From: an uncultured Clostridia bacterium
GTDB lineage: Bacteria > Bacillota > Clostridia > Christensenellales > Borkfalkiaceae
Length of the DNA: 64,000 bases
Assembly: GCA_947632195.1 (NCBI GenBank)
Contig: CANROE010000002.1
Location: forward strand, 62,001-126,000
Direction: 5' to 3'
Shown: positions 41,301 to 47,675 of the stretch, in pieces
Numbering within the stretch: the first letter of the stretch is position 1
Layout: each line of letters opens with the position of its first letter
Notes under the pieces: model-generated
The model's database searches: none
The model's input: only the letters and a program-made list of their open reading frames with translations
Told to the model about the DNA's origin: nothing
Position numbers and translations under genes: made by a program

Positions 41301-43673
41301 CAACAAATTGAAGCGGTTTACAGTATTTCCCGCAGAATCGTATTCCTTGATCCATACTGCCATGCTGTCAAACTCTGCCCTGTAAAACTCGCTCGCCTCG
41401 ACGCTCGTCCCGTATTCTTTGGAAAGAAACGCCGCAAAGTCCGCATGGTTCGTCGTCTTGGCGTATTCGTCCAAAATGCGCTGTTTGCGCTCTTGCGGCG
41501 TACCGACGATGACGCTTTTCAAAAGTGCCTTCTTCTTTCTTTCGGCTTCCTCTCTGTCTCTTTGAAGCGCACTCTGCTGTTCCTTGTATTTTTCATATTC
41601 CGCTTTCTCCTCGTCCGAAAAATACAAGCCGTCATCTATGAGATCGGCAATCCTGACGGCGACTTCGTCCCATTTCAGAAACGTTTGTTGAAGATATTCT
41701 CCGTTTTCGTCGCGCAACGCCATTTTCATGCCCTTGGGGTCATGCCATTGTTCGTCGCCGCTTGGTCCGCTATAACCGCCTGTGCCATACTCGCTTTTCA
41801 GAAAGTTGGCAAAGTCCTTTTTCGTAGGGTTGGTGTTGTACCTATCGTATATGCGATATTTCCCATTTTCAAAGCCGCTGCCGTATTCGAGTTGGCGTTC
41901 GATCATCTCCTCTGCGGGCGTTTTTTCTTTCGGCAAAAAGAGATCAAAGAGCGTAGGCTGCTTGCGTTCCCGTTGTTTGATGCCCTGTTCGGGCTTTGAA
42001 CTCCGATTTTTCTTGCCCGCCGCGGGTTCTTCTGTGCTTACAACCGTTTCTTCCTCGCGATCTTCTTTCTCCCAACTTTGGTCGTATTCGTATTCCTCAT
42101 AATCTTCGCCGTCCTCCCATTCCTCCTCATCTTCTTCATCGGAAAACTGCTCCGTTGTCTCCGCTATGCTGTTTTCGGGCTGTTCGTCCTCCCGACGCAT
42201 TTCGGGAACGGGAACTTCTCCACGCGCTTCCGCCCGGGAAAGGATATATTTCGGTTCCCCCTCTTTTTCAAGGAGTATGACAGGGTGATTTTCAAGAATC
42301 TTTTCCAAATATCGATCCGTGACGTGATAGGGAAATCCGCACATGGGAACGCGCCCCGGTGCGCCTACCTCCCGCCCTGTAAGCGTCAGATCAAGTTCTT
42401 CGGAAACAGTAACCGCTTTCTCGCCGATGACTTCAAAAAAGTCTCCCAAGCGATATAAAATAACGGCGTTCGGATAGTACTCTTGATAGGAAAAATATCT
42501 TTCGTAAAGCGGAGTATATTTCGGGCGTTTCCCTTTCCTCGACGCAGACGGTTTCGGTGCGGAGAGCGGAACGGTAATGTTCTCGCTTTCCGTCTCACTC
42601 CTTTCTTCTTGAATCAGCTTGTCCTGTTCGGACAATGCCTCCCCAATCTCCTCCGCCGTCCATTCTTCGCCGTCCGTTTGGGACGGGGGCGGAAGCTCCG
42701 TGATATTCTCACGCCCCTCCTCTCGGAGTAGCTCGTCCTGTTCGGACAATGCCTCCTCGATCTCCTCTGCCGTCCATTCTTCCTCGTCCGTTTGGGACGG
42801 GGGCGGAAGCTCCGTGATGTTCTCACGCCCTTCCTCTCGAAGCGGCTCGTCCTGTTCGGACAATGCCTCCCCGATCTCCTCTGCTGTCCATTCTTTCTCG
42901 TCTGTTTGAGCGCCCGGAAGTTCTGCGATGTTCTCGCTCCCTTCTTCGGGCAAAGCAGGCAATTCACCCTGTTCGGGTTGCGCCTCTATGCCCGTTCTCT
43001 CCTGTTCGGAGGGTTCGGTACTTTCCCACGCTCTCAAACGCTTCCTGCGGTATGCTTGGATGACTTCATCGCGCATGACCGACGCAAGAAGAATGACTTC
43101 ATTGAACAGTTCGCCGTTTTCTTCATAGGAATAGGGCATACCGTGGAGCTTGATCTCCTCTTTGGGTTTGCCCGCAGAACAATACAGCGAATAGGCGACC
43201 CCCTCATATAAAAACGTGTTCCGTTTTTCATCCTCGGAAAGATAGCCGTAGTCCGATAAGTAGTGTTCTACCCCGCGTTCTATCCTTTGATAATCGCTGC
43301 CGCTTTCTTCAAAAAGATTTGAGCCGTTCAGCTCGTCTATCCCCTGCAAAAGCCGCCGTATTTGTATGTATTGGCTTTGATATTTGAGTTCGCCTTGCGT
43401 GTCTTTTTCATCAAAGACGTGCCGCCTCTGTCCGAAACGGTCAAAGTAGGCGATCCCTTTCCGTCCTTTGATGATCCATCTCCCATACGCGTTCCAATCC
43501 GCAAGAGAATAACAAATCTCCGCGTCCGGACGCGCCATGATGATTTGACAGGCATCATAAATTTCAAGGTGCGGGTTCAACGCTTTGAAACGGTAGAATG
43601 CCCGAATGCTTTCATCGTCCGATAAAATCTGCGCAAGTGCTTCCTGCCGCGACATCGGTCTATCCGGAATCAA
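32382..43673 (-). CDS. Giant methyltransferase-helicase-primase-like ICE protein (3763 residues)
   Basis: One open frame of 11.3 kb from a TTG at 43673 (GGGGGTG, 7 nt upstream; overlaps the upstream stop as TTGA). Order: an ArdC-like WNAYGRWIIKGRKGIAYF segment (about 60-80); three 38-residue tandem repeats (238-351); a MutS domain-I-like segment YFSYQEYYPNAVILYRLGDFFEVIG (about 385-480); a DNA adenine methyltransferase with motif I EPAMGTGNF (about 1218) and motif IV VVGNVPFGG; an SF2 helicase with GSGKT (about 1905), DEAH (about 2063) and QREGRIIRQ (about 2400); several DUF-type modules; and a C-terminal primase-like part (IACFDVDDC, KSVSGKGLHFFGK, about 3530-3600). Related 2000-3000-residue proteins occur in Clostridial ICEs; this one is at the upper end. 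Likely role: DNA protection and processing after transfer. Confidence 0.85.
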   Translation of the reverse strand: MIPDRPMSRQEALAQILSDDESIRAFYRFKALNPHLEIYDACQIIMARPDAEICYSLADWNAYGRWIIKGRKGIAYFDRFGQRRHVFDEKDTQGELKYQSQYIQIRRLLQGIDELNGSNLFEESGSDYQRIERGVEHYLSDYGYLSEDEKRNTFLYEGVAYSLYCSAGKPKEEIKLHGMPYSYEENGELFNEVILLASVMRDEVIQAYRRKRLRAWESTEPSEQERTGIEAQPEQGELPALPEEGSENIAELPGAQTDEKEWTAEEIGEALSEQDEPLREEGRENITELPPPSQTDEEEWTAEEIEEALSEQDELLREEGRENITELPPPSQTDGEEWTAEEIGEALSEQDKLIQEERSETESENITVPLSAPKPSASRKGKRPKYTPLYERYFSYQEYYPNAVILYRLGDFFEVIGEKAVTVSEELDLTLTGREVGAPGRVPMCGFPYHVTDRYLEKILENHPVILLEKEGEPKYILSRAEARGEVPVPEMRREDEQPENSIAETTEQFSDEEDEEEWEDGEDYEEYEYDQSWEKEDREEETVVSTEEPAAGKKNRSSKPEQGIKQRERKQPTLFDLFLPKEKTPAEEMIERQLEYGSGFENGKYRIYDRYNTNPTKKDFANFLKSEYGTGGYSGPSGDEQWHDPKGMKMALRDENGEYLQQTFLKWDEVAVRIADLIDDGLYFSDEEKAEYEKYKEQQSALQRDREEAERKKKALLKSVIVGTPQERKQRILDEYAKTTNHADFAAFLSKEYGTSVEASEFYRAEFDSMAVWIKEYDSAGNTVNRFNLLWKEFADRVCALIENDEYLQEPKKQTVRTKNPFRELSKAGEDELALYARFMGNEPHDSMWGEVQSCKTIAKGIYSVSTAGHGGVMIAKNLALNILSPEAIKCGTLENGYYCYEEDCDEAIPLRELYDKGIIGRKNALFEGYLITSESPDAKDGSIEFERASEDEQTAFIKWWNGVIDRSLEEWNPEYWQKYQKAAVKSIADILVHNGTELTFEGGWIFYFEDFREDEAFVREHIDEIEKELAGRAEVADITSDDECIDVVFFLDYCPNAEVKEDESTQEEGEGFPPLTASDGQSASPAQGAEKAENTDLSAIGFDQSELGGAKTRFKNNVEAIKLVKRLSSEVRYPTESERKTLAGFVGWGGISQAFDERNAEWHKEYEELKNLLTPQEYEFAKGSTLNAHYTSREVIDGIFAALHRFGVRGNNRILEPAMGTGNFFGYMPDEVMEGAKLYGVELDSLTGKIAHKLYPQANIQIKGYEETHFSNDFFDLVVGNVPFGGYSVYDSEYAGQNFYIHDYFLAKSIDKLKPNGIMAVITSKGTMDKANPAVRKYLAERAELLGAIRLPNTAFKRTAGTEVVSDILFFRKREEKAAVTAENTEWLTTEKTEEGFEVNCYFLSHPEMVLGTFAKEKGLYNAEDITVKSDGRELSVALREAIEKLPSDFYKNPEKVEDEERGNEADENVRPLCYVARGGKLFMRVGDSMVEQPIPKTPKDAYYRLRDMISLRDELRRILDMQVKGCTDEQLAAEQRQLNYHYDMFVRHYGYLNSKTNARLIKEDGDSALLFAAESIDDETKAVSKADIFSKRTIRPYTVITSTNDCFEALQISKNEHGKVDISYIEELTKKDYDTVLSELREAVFRDPPKVDPSDKYTGFVGAEEYLSGDVVQKLGEAQRSVQAFPGMGFEKNVKALQEVQPTPLKASEISVRLGASWVDKKYYKEFFCELVGLKAIPYYYDEVRLFYNPHDSSWRVEQSQTVKRITETKQTNVYGTARAPAIRLFEDALNLRDTSIYDTVEEDGHEKRVLNKPETIAARERQSQIKAAFQKWVFADPDRREDLERTYNALFNRIRLPSYDGSYLRFPEMNPAIELRPHQKNAVHRIIVNPESTLLHHVVGSGKTFTMAAAAMKLRQYGIAKKPLFAVPNHLVKQWASEWRKLYPNAKLLIARKEDLTEAKRKEFVSKVAMGDWDGIIMAQSSFAKIPVSKERQVRKMEEELQAIEDTIKAQEEQYGGGHSSVKNLMRVKKSREAALKKLMDDTKKDSILTFENLGVDYLFIDEAHFYKNLFLYTKMNNVSGINSSSASQRATDLKLKCEYLQELHGGDKGVVFATGTPISNSMTEMYTMQTYLQPNVLKDLGITYFDGWAADFGETVTAMELSPSGKGYKTKTRFAKFTNLPELLKLYRSFADVQTSEQVKLDVPEAERMIVKLKPSDRVIEYAEEIAKRAERISSGGVDPHDDNMLKVTSDGKKLALDPRCHERTAEDEPGSKINECVLRILEVWENTAEQKGTQIVFCDLSTPKKRYEEYVYGVDFDVYNDLKHKLVERGIPEQEIAFIHDAKTEEQKQKLFDAVNSGKVRVLIGSTEKCGAGTNVQKHLVALHHLDTPYRPSDMEQREGRIIRQGNTNQKVQIFTYVMERTFDSYSYQILENKQRFISQINRGDLTVRVTDDIDEATLTYGEIKAITSANPKIKRKFEVDNEISQLRLLEGEYRNNLYNLQYKIRRELPENIQQQTLILERIRADIELVKENYRPDPFSISVNGVVYTEKKAGGEALLSALQTSPPETVVGEYYGFKISMKPMAFLSETRSVYLTANGRYEMEIGTSGLGIITRLDNNIKALPEVEKNIAERLESLKQNLAAAKAQEQQPFEHEEQLNALLAEQAQLNEELSLDKSETVISDVNQDDKTEAAPLEPDDDEDDEGEFFMGIPEREETEDKKMTLKDFLDKELPDVKWLDGRTNGFTEYEVSDLIDDLKVAFEGSEFDESGGKVPFDDWYDLFSENELRPLLEERMTKEDETSEYRERTKHGYDVENIITHNGRDYAIVKRGKEFILGFGYDEKTGEWGQGYYGYESYEKAEGALYAYFDAHIAGTEKVDYEKLIRDSVEAEYQKFYQEELKKSPEDLITKDNYKIRFFNELSVFLGEDIHDNLSEGDLEALYADSPQILESLYDYYLSTEYASINNYSDIADMIRDYNDSYHEDIVEDRYSERVTIVQRPSYVIQPLYMQSFDYARENGELPMYRESYRLCEECKEGIEKTIGENFDGKYLKKGFEDKLIQQHGLDRVLTLCAYTVREHEWDRRFSDENKEWARSYPIPSQFQRGYLSLNTHPYVLNGFIDRVRKIKEKQEETKMPEQENSENTRKWLTFKVSANAAIHTYEKSTYMRMPQDNEELKDYTYNLFNNRMKESVESEERRGPFYEVRMASDEEVRLRNRDGEEKILSAEEFMNLVSGKGAEAYALGEREKFEFEIPAEAVIEARENFSILSMPNGSKYKGRRFTLPNGALSESENEGMLKVTLFDTYRANVRWGDSEVKISAKDLQEICRGTNAEDYTNHPAQMEEYREQENNIVFNVNEKAVLGEFERNALIKMPKGEYAGYACYIPNKFYSADTKQISLPEDFTLLLTDRANNRECSLSAEEFAAAHADKTEKDYTGYFVKPSEESKKAFEEVEKRLRENVPEEMRSRPNWVAVRTRQNNRTGRMDKFLIDIHTDNFAQSNNPETWADFDSACEYAKNNGCVALAYALDGKDGIACFDVDDCVNGTEWSENAYDCLEATRGTYTEKSVSGKGLHFFGKTTGLGDRKTFSRDGQTELYQKGQFIVVTGDRIGGTSLKSFDTPEVQQYLSDNFDERETWKGVGGGMEGLSQMDDRQVIEKAMNAYNGDTFKAYYSGEDLKNNPSNSDMALMNMLAFWCRHDVDQMLRINATSGLYRPDKSPDYYEHTARKACKSTPMLTLPKANNAAPRPGNSGGNGKA
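42621..42962 (-). repeat. Three tandem 114-bp repeats inside the giant gene
   Basis: The string GTCCTGTTCGGACAATGCCTC recurs at 42621, 42735 and 42849, a period of 114 bp (38 codons). The encoded unit is EEWTAEEIGEALSEQDEPLR followed by an ITELPPPSQTD linker, an acidic and probably disordered region. Confidence 0.9.
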
Positions 43674-43963
43674 GCATGATCACCCCCTTTTCCCTCGTCA
43701 CCGAACACTTCTTGCCATACACGTTGGCGAATCCGTTCGGTTGGAAAACAAATTACTTCGAAGGCGGCTTTTGCGCCCATCAGATGGACAAGCCCCCGAA
43801 GCTGATATTGTTTGAACGCATCTTTTTCGCGAAGTTTCCGCTTAAACTCCTCCGGAGAAAGTTCCATCCTGAAAGCTATGTAGGGCTGCGTAAAACCGTT
43901 TTTGTATATCCATAATTTTAACTTGTGTTTATCAAGCACGCAGACGCTCAAATTTTCTTTCAT
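43670..43963 (-). CDS. Small ICE regulator-like protein A
   Basis: 97 residues: LKLWIYKNGFTQPYIAFRME followed by LSPEEFKRKLREKDAFKQYQLRGLVHLMG. The pattern resembles a Cro/XRE-like helix-turn-helix with a degenerate turn, paralogous in outline to the next upstream gene. Its stop overlaps the giant gene start (TTGA) and its own start overlaps the upstream stop (TGATG), so three genes are coupled. Confidence 0.65.
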   Translation of the reverse strand: MKENLSVCVLDKHKLKLWIYKNGFTQPYIAFRMELSPEEFKRKLREKDAFKQYQLRGLVHLMGAKAAFEVICFPTERIRQRVWQEVFGDEGKGGDHA

Positions 43964-44208
43964 CAGAACTCCTCTAAAATATCACTGTAGCGGCTGCGCT
44001 CCCCTGTGCGAAAGAACACCATGTCCATGACTTCTGCCGCGCCCAATTCCATGCACAAGATTTTCAGTTCTGCTCTTCCGATGGGAACTTCTTGCCTGAA
44101 ATGTTCGTATTCTTCGCGGCTGAAACCAAGTTCACCAAACAGCTCTCCTCCGCTTGCATATCCTTGCTCCTGGGCAAAGACGTCAAACCGCTCTTTGATC
44201 AGTTTCAT
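43963..44208 (-). CDS. Small ICE regulator-like protein B
   Basis: 81 residues: MKLIKERFDVFAQEQGYASG then FSREEYEHFRQEVPIGRAELKILCMELGAAEVMDMVFF. It looks like a compact helix-turn-helix protein of the type paired with the giant methyltransferase-helicase in Clostridial ICEs. Strong ribosome binding site AAAGGAGG. DNA binding is inferred from pattern only. Confidence 0.65.
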   Translation of the reverse strand: MKLIKERFDVFAQEQGYASGGELFGELGFSREEYEHFRQEVPIGRAELKILCMELGAAEVMDMVFFRTGERSRYSDILEEF

Positions 44209-44278
44209 CTCCGTCCTCCTTTGAGTGAATTATCCATTTCACCTTAACAAGGACACGAGTTTTGAAAAGTACGTGGTC

Positions 44279-44806
44279 TCAAGACAAATTTTCTTCATCT
44301 TTCTCCAAAAATTTTTTTATAGAAGCGTAAATTCTCCTCATTGCATCGCATACCGATTGCTTTTCGATGCCAAATTGTTTTGCAACTTCGCTTTTCGTTT
44401 TCCCTTCAAAGAAAACCAATCTTATCATCTCCTGTTGCCGCGGAGTGAGCCGAGAAACCGCTCGTTGCAGTTTTGCATGTTCCTCTTCGGTTGTTTCCCG
44501 CTCTATGTATTCGGCTTCCGGATCCGAGCTTTTATCCTCGATCTCCACTTCGTAATCTACAAGCTTGTCCAAAGAGGTGATGTTTCCCAACGATGAGTTC
44601 CCTGCAAGATAATACGGACAACTTTCGCACCGCTCCTTGCACCGAACATAATAGCCGCCCGTCTCGCTTAATTTTCTGCACTTCCATGTGCGACGCTTCC
44701 TGCGCTGTTCCGCACGGATCGGACGGGTATACGCACGATACACTTCCTCATTGACCGCTACCTTTTCGCCTCTGACGATAAGATAAAACTCCTTCTTCTC
44801 TTCCAT
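44279..44806 (-). CDS. Sigma-70 region 4 type ICE regulator with a Cys cluster
   Basis: 175 residues. The C-terminal part (LTPRQQEMIRLVFFEGKTKSE VAKQFGIEKQSVCDAMRRI) is sigma-70 region 4; the middle has CRKLSETGGYYVRCKERCESCPYY, a C-x13-C-x3-C-x2-C arrangement that may bind metal. It is the longer paralogue of the protein at 6979-7428 and should control ICE gene expression. The start at 44806 has GGAGG 8 nt upstream inside a structured leader. Confidence 0.8.
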   Translation of the reverse strand: MEEKKEFYLIVRGEKVAVNEEVYRAYTRPIRAEQRRKRRTWKCRKLSETGGYYVRCKERCESCPYYLAGNSSLGNITSLDKLVDYEVEIEDKSSDPEAEYIERETTEEEHAKLQRAVSRLTPRQQEMIRLVFFEGKTKSEVAKQFGIEKQSVCDAMRRIYASIKKFLEKDEENLS

Positions 44807-44814
44807 TTTGAAAT

Positions 44815-44978
44815 CCTCCGATTTTGATTTGCTTTGAAAATCGCAATCGGGAATTTCGCGTAAAAAGAAAAAGCCCGACTGCGAGAACGATAAAATCCTC
44901 GTAGCCGGGTAAATTTGGGCGTGAAAAAAGCCGGCGAATAGAACCTCCCGATCAAAGGATTTTATCTATCCGTCGGCT
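44815..44978 (-). promoter_or_regulatory. Structured leader of the sigma-like gene: terminator plus alternative hairpins
   Basis: From upstream to downstream on the minus strand: AGCCGACGGATAG pairs with CTATTCGCCGGCT (11 of 13) and is followed by TTTTTT (44924-44978); CGCAGTCGGG (44874-44883) pairs with CCCGATTGCG (44842-44851) using one G-U pair; and the same CCGATT can pair with AATCGG joined to the GGAGG ribosome binding site (44815-44823). The last two elements match the leader at 7434-7504. I could not match it to a known riboswitch class. Confidence 0.5.
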
Positions 44979-45069
44979 TCCTCACGGTTCTTTGCCGAGT
45001 CCAAACCTCACGAATGTTGGCAAGAAACAGCAACGGCTCTTTCTTGCCCGTATTATGTTTTTTCTTTTC

Positions 45070-45252
45070 CTATGTGTTCTGCTGCAAAGGCTTGTCCTGT
45101 AACGGTTTCAGCCTGATAGATAATTCTTCACGCGTAAGCGTTACCAACGTGGTTTCTCCGCACTTCGGACATACAATTTCCAAGTCAACCTTCGCGCCGG
45201 TCTCAGCTTTGCAAAGACGACGGCCGCAAGTGATGCACATCACATATTTCAT
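45070..45252 (-). CDS. Small Com-like zinc-ribbon protein
   Basis: 60 residues: MCITCGRRLCKAETGAKVDL followed by VCPKCGETTLVTL. Two CxxC pairs (ITCGRRLC and CPKC) define a zinc ribbon like the Com translation regulator of phage Mu or rubredoxin-like domains of ICE proteins. The ribosome binding site is GAGGTG. It is the last clear ICE-type gene before the candidate right att core. Confidence 0.65.
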   Translation of the reverse strand: MKYVMCITCGRRLCKAETGAKVDLEIVCPKCGETTLVTLTREELSIRLKPLQDKPLQQNT

Positions 45253-45305
45253 TTTTCACCTCAAAATTTAATCCGTCCTTGCGTCGGGGTTAGGCAAGTA
45301 AACAG

Positions 45306-45905
45306 TTATTGAAACATTTTGATACATGATACCAATACCCCCTGTACTTCACAGCTTGGCACGATTATATCTTTCATCTTATGATTTTCCGGGTGTAAAA
45401 CGATCTTCTTTCCTCGGTGGTAAAGCCTTTTCAACGTAGCATTGCCCTCGATCATGGCAACAACTATTTCCCCGTCGTCTGCACTGCTTGTCCTTTTCAG
45501 CACAAGAAGATCCCCCTCGGCAATTCCCGCCTCTATCATACTTTCACCGGCAGCGCGAAGCATAAACAGCTGCCCGTCCCCAAATAATTCTTTGGGAAGT
45601 GCGTAGTTGCCTTCTATATTTTCCACGGCAAAGTTTGGCTGTCCGCAAGCAATTTCTCCTAAAAGCGGCGTTACGGTCAAACCGCTTGACTTCAACTGCG
45701 GTAATGGACATATTTTTCCAAACTTCGTTCGCGTTATTCTACCCTCCTTTTCCAATACAAGGATATATCTTTGGACTGTGGCAAGCGAACTGAGCGAAAG
45801 TGCTTGCATAATTTGTCTAAAACTCGGCGATATTCCGTGTTCCTTTTGATAATCGATATTGTATTCCTCCACTCTTTGCAGAATTTCTTGATTCAAGACT
45901 CGCAT
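45306..45905 (-). CDS. LexA/S24-type autocleaving repressor
   Basis: 199 residues from ATG 45905 (GGAGAAATC upstream); the track start adds 26 codons that contain the promoter. The N-terminal winged helix reads SPSFRQIMQALSLSSLATVQRYILVLEKEGRI, as in LexA. The cleavage site is ACGQPN (Cys-Gly rather than the usual Ala-Gly), the catalytic Ser lies in GESMIEAGI, and the Lys in ATLKRLY. It could be a second LexA or the element's own repressor released by DNA damage. Its promoter overlaps the WYL gene terminator. Confidence 0.85.
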   Translation of the reverse strand: MRVLNQEILQRVEEYNIDYQKEHGISPSFRQIMQALSLSSLATVQRYILVLEKEGRITRTKFGKICPLPQLKSSGLTVTPLLGEIACGQPNFAVENIEGNYALPKELFGDGQLFMLRAAGESMIEAGIAEGDLLVLKRTSSADDGEIVVAMIEGNATLKRLYHRGKKIVLHPENHKMKDIIVPSCEVQGVLVSCIKMFQ

Positions 45906-45954
45906 GATTTCTCCTATGTAAAACAGAACGGTGTGTTTCGTTATGAACAGCCAA

Positions 45955-45995
45955 ATTATACCAAAAAATAAGACACTTCGCAACCGCGAAGTGTC
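45955..45995 (-). promoter_or_regulatory. WYL terminator and lexA promoter, overlapping
   Basis: Hairpin GACACTTCGC-GGTT-GCGAAGTGTC (45972-45995) followed by TTATTTTTTGG ends the WYL gene on the minus strand. TTGCGA inside that stem and TATAAT at 45955-45960 are 17 bp apart and form the promoter of the LexA-like gene. Confidence 0.75.
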
Positions 45996-46016
45996 CCATT
46001 GATGTTACACCATGTG

Positions 46017-46997
46017 CTAATTTACATTTTTCGATAGTATTTTTATAAAATCGACGTATTTTTCCCGAAGTGCTTCGGGGGCTTTGATTTTTACCCGTCC
46101 TTCAAAAGTAGTCAACCAAGCAAAGAACGTGTTGCCGGCCTGTATCTTTGAGTGAATGATATATTCATCATCAATATGGTCGAGAGCAATATTTTCACCG
46201 AAACGGTCTATGGCAACTTCCAAAAGTTCTTGGGGAAATGCAAGATCAACTTCTTGTTCTTCTCCGACATCCATATCGAACAGAGCTTGGCGATATGCTT
46301 CGAGATCAAAGTTTTCAAACTCCTTCATCGGCTTTATAATTTTGTCCGTCACTGCCGTTTCGTCCATGCGGTCTATTCGATAGTGTACAGGGTTCTCATG
46401 ATTATCGTGATAACAAATGAGATAAAGATTGTCGCATGAATAAACCATGCCGAGCGGATTTACAATGTATGGTTCTCCGTTCTCCCGATATTCACGCTTC
46501 CCGTTTGCGCCGTAGTTAAAGTAGAGAAAAGATAGTTGCTTTTTCTGCAATAATGCGGTCGTGATTGCGTCTATGCTATAATATACTCGCTCGTTACTAT
46601 GCTTTGTTGAACTGATCGGAACAAGGTTACAGAGCTGAGTTGCTTCGCCGATGCCGAGAAGCTGCAATAGCTTTTGCAACAATTTCTTTGTCTTGTTCAT
46701 CGGAAGCGTCTGCGTTGCACCTATCGCATTGAGAAGTATCTGTACTTCGGGGCGTTCAAATTTACGCTCGCCGACAAAATAGCGATTGCTCCGTCCTCTG
46801 ACACAAATCACATCATATCCATACTCATTCAAAAGCGCTATGTCATCATAGAGCGTTTTTCTGCTCACGGATATACCGCGTTTATCGAGAGCAGCAATCA
46901 TCTCTGCGATAGACGCGGTGTGATTTTCGTCCGTTTGACTTTGTAGAAAATCATATACAATAAGTAATCTGATTTTCTGTTGTGCCGTCATAGACAT
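46017..46997 (-). CDS. WYL-domain transcriptional regulator
   Basis: 326 residues. N-terminal HTH_11-type winged helix (IAEMIAALDKRGISVSRKTLYDDIALLNEYGYD) followed by a WYL domain (residues about 140-225, SFLYFNYGANGKREY ... YIVNPLGMVYSCDNLYLICYH) and a WCX-like C-terminal domain (IALDHIDDEYIIHSKIQAGN). WYL regulators sense nucleic-acid or nucleotide ligands and often control defence or DNA-damage genes. The start is ATG 46997 with no Shine-Dalgarno sequence and a promoter so close that the mRNA should be nearly leaderless. A palindrome lies upstream. Confidence 0.9.
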   Translation of the reverse strand: MSMTAQQKIRLLIVYDFLQSQTDENHTASIAEMIAALDKRGISVSRKTLYDDIALLNEYGYDVICVRGRSNRYFVGERKFERPEVQILLNAIGATQTLPMNKTKKLLQKLLQLLGIGEATQLCNLVPISSTKHSNERVYYSIDAITTALLQKKQLSFLYFNYGANGKREYRENGEPYIVNPLGMVYSCDNLYLICYHDNHENPVHYRIDRMDETAVTDKIIKPMKEFENFDLEAYRQALFDMDVGEEQEVDLAFPQELLEVAIDRFGENIALDHIDDEYIIHSKIQAGNTFFAWLTTFEGRVKIKAPEALREKYVDFIKILSKNVN

Positions 46998-47007
46998 GTT
47001 CGGTCCG

Positions 47008-47077
47008 ATTATATAAAGGCCAACGAATAATGCAATCGTTTTCTGTACCCTTTCGTTTATCGTTCACGATAAGCGAA
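47008..47077 (-). promoter_or_regulatory. Promoter and palindrome upstream of the WYL gene
   Basis: TTGCAT-16 bp-TATAAT (47008-47035) places transcription about 3 nt before the ATG. Upstream, TTCGTTTATCG-TTCA-CGATAAGCGAA (10 of 11 paired) is a candidate operator. The rest of 47078-47271 shows no gene or clear element. Confidence 0.6.
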
Positions 47078-47271
47078 TTATGGGTAGACGTATCGTCTCG
47101 GTTTTCTTCCACAGATGCGTGTAGTTAAAATCCTTTATCTCTGAGTTGCGGTACCCGCACAACTCGCTCCCTATCGCCTCCCCTCGCTATTTTTAAGGAG
47201 GAATTGGGTAATCTTGCAGGGGGGAGGCGTGGGAACATTTTGGATAACAGCATCGACGCGCGATACAGTTT

Positions 47272-47665
47272 TTATTCAGCAGTCACCATGTTCATCTCAA
47301 TTGCCGTGATGATCCCAAGCTGATTGAAAGTCACGGTAAATTCAACGGTGAGGTTGGAAGGGACTTCAGTTCCGGTGTACCAGAACTCATATCCCGTATC
47401 GCTCTTTTGGAAGTTGCCGCTCGTGATCGCTGTTCCACTAACGTCAATTACATTCTGCACCCCCGAACCGTACCAGTAGGAATCCCAAAAGAAACCATGA
47501 GAAATGTCGTTAGCAGTCACAAATTGGAATATCGGCCATACACCGGACATATCCGCAAAGTTGTAGGTGAAGGTCAGCATCTGATTGTTTGCTTCTCCGT
47601 CAACGGTGACGTAACCGCCGTTGCATAGATGTTACCCTCGTCTGATAGATTGCTGATTGGTTGTT
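47272..47665 (-). pseudogene. Frameshifted duplicate of the C-terminal module of the Big_2 surface protein
   Basis: The last 102 codons (MLTFTYNFADMSGVWPIFQF ... GIITAIEMNMVTAE) closely match the C-terminus of the protein at 51944-54691. Upstream, SNLSDEGNIYA matches SLSDEGNVYA, but ATCTATGCAACGGCGG lacks one A compared with GCAAACGGCGG, which shifts the frame. The homology stops before the large hairpin at 47676. This is a truncated, frameshifted copy of about 390 bp rather than a gene. Confidence 0.8.
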
Positions 47666-47675
47666 TGGCCGTTGG

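Noticed and set aside
44924-45069. c-di-GMP or preQ1 riboswitch in the sigma-like gene leader
   Set aside because: Only isolated short strings match; the required conserved cores of these classes are absent. Kept as an unclassified structured leader.
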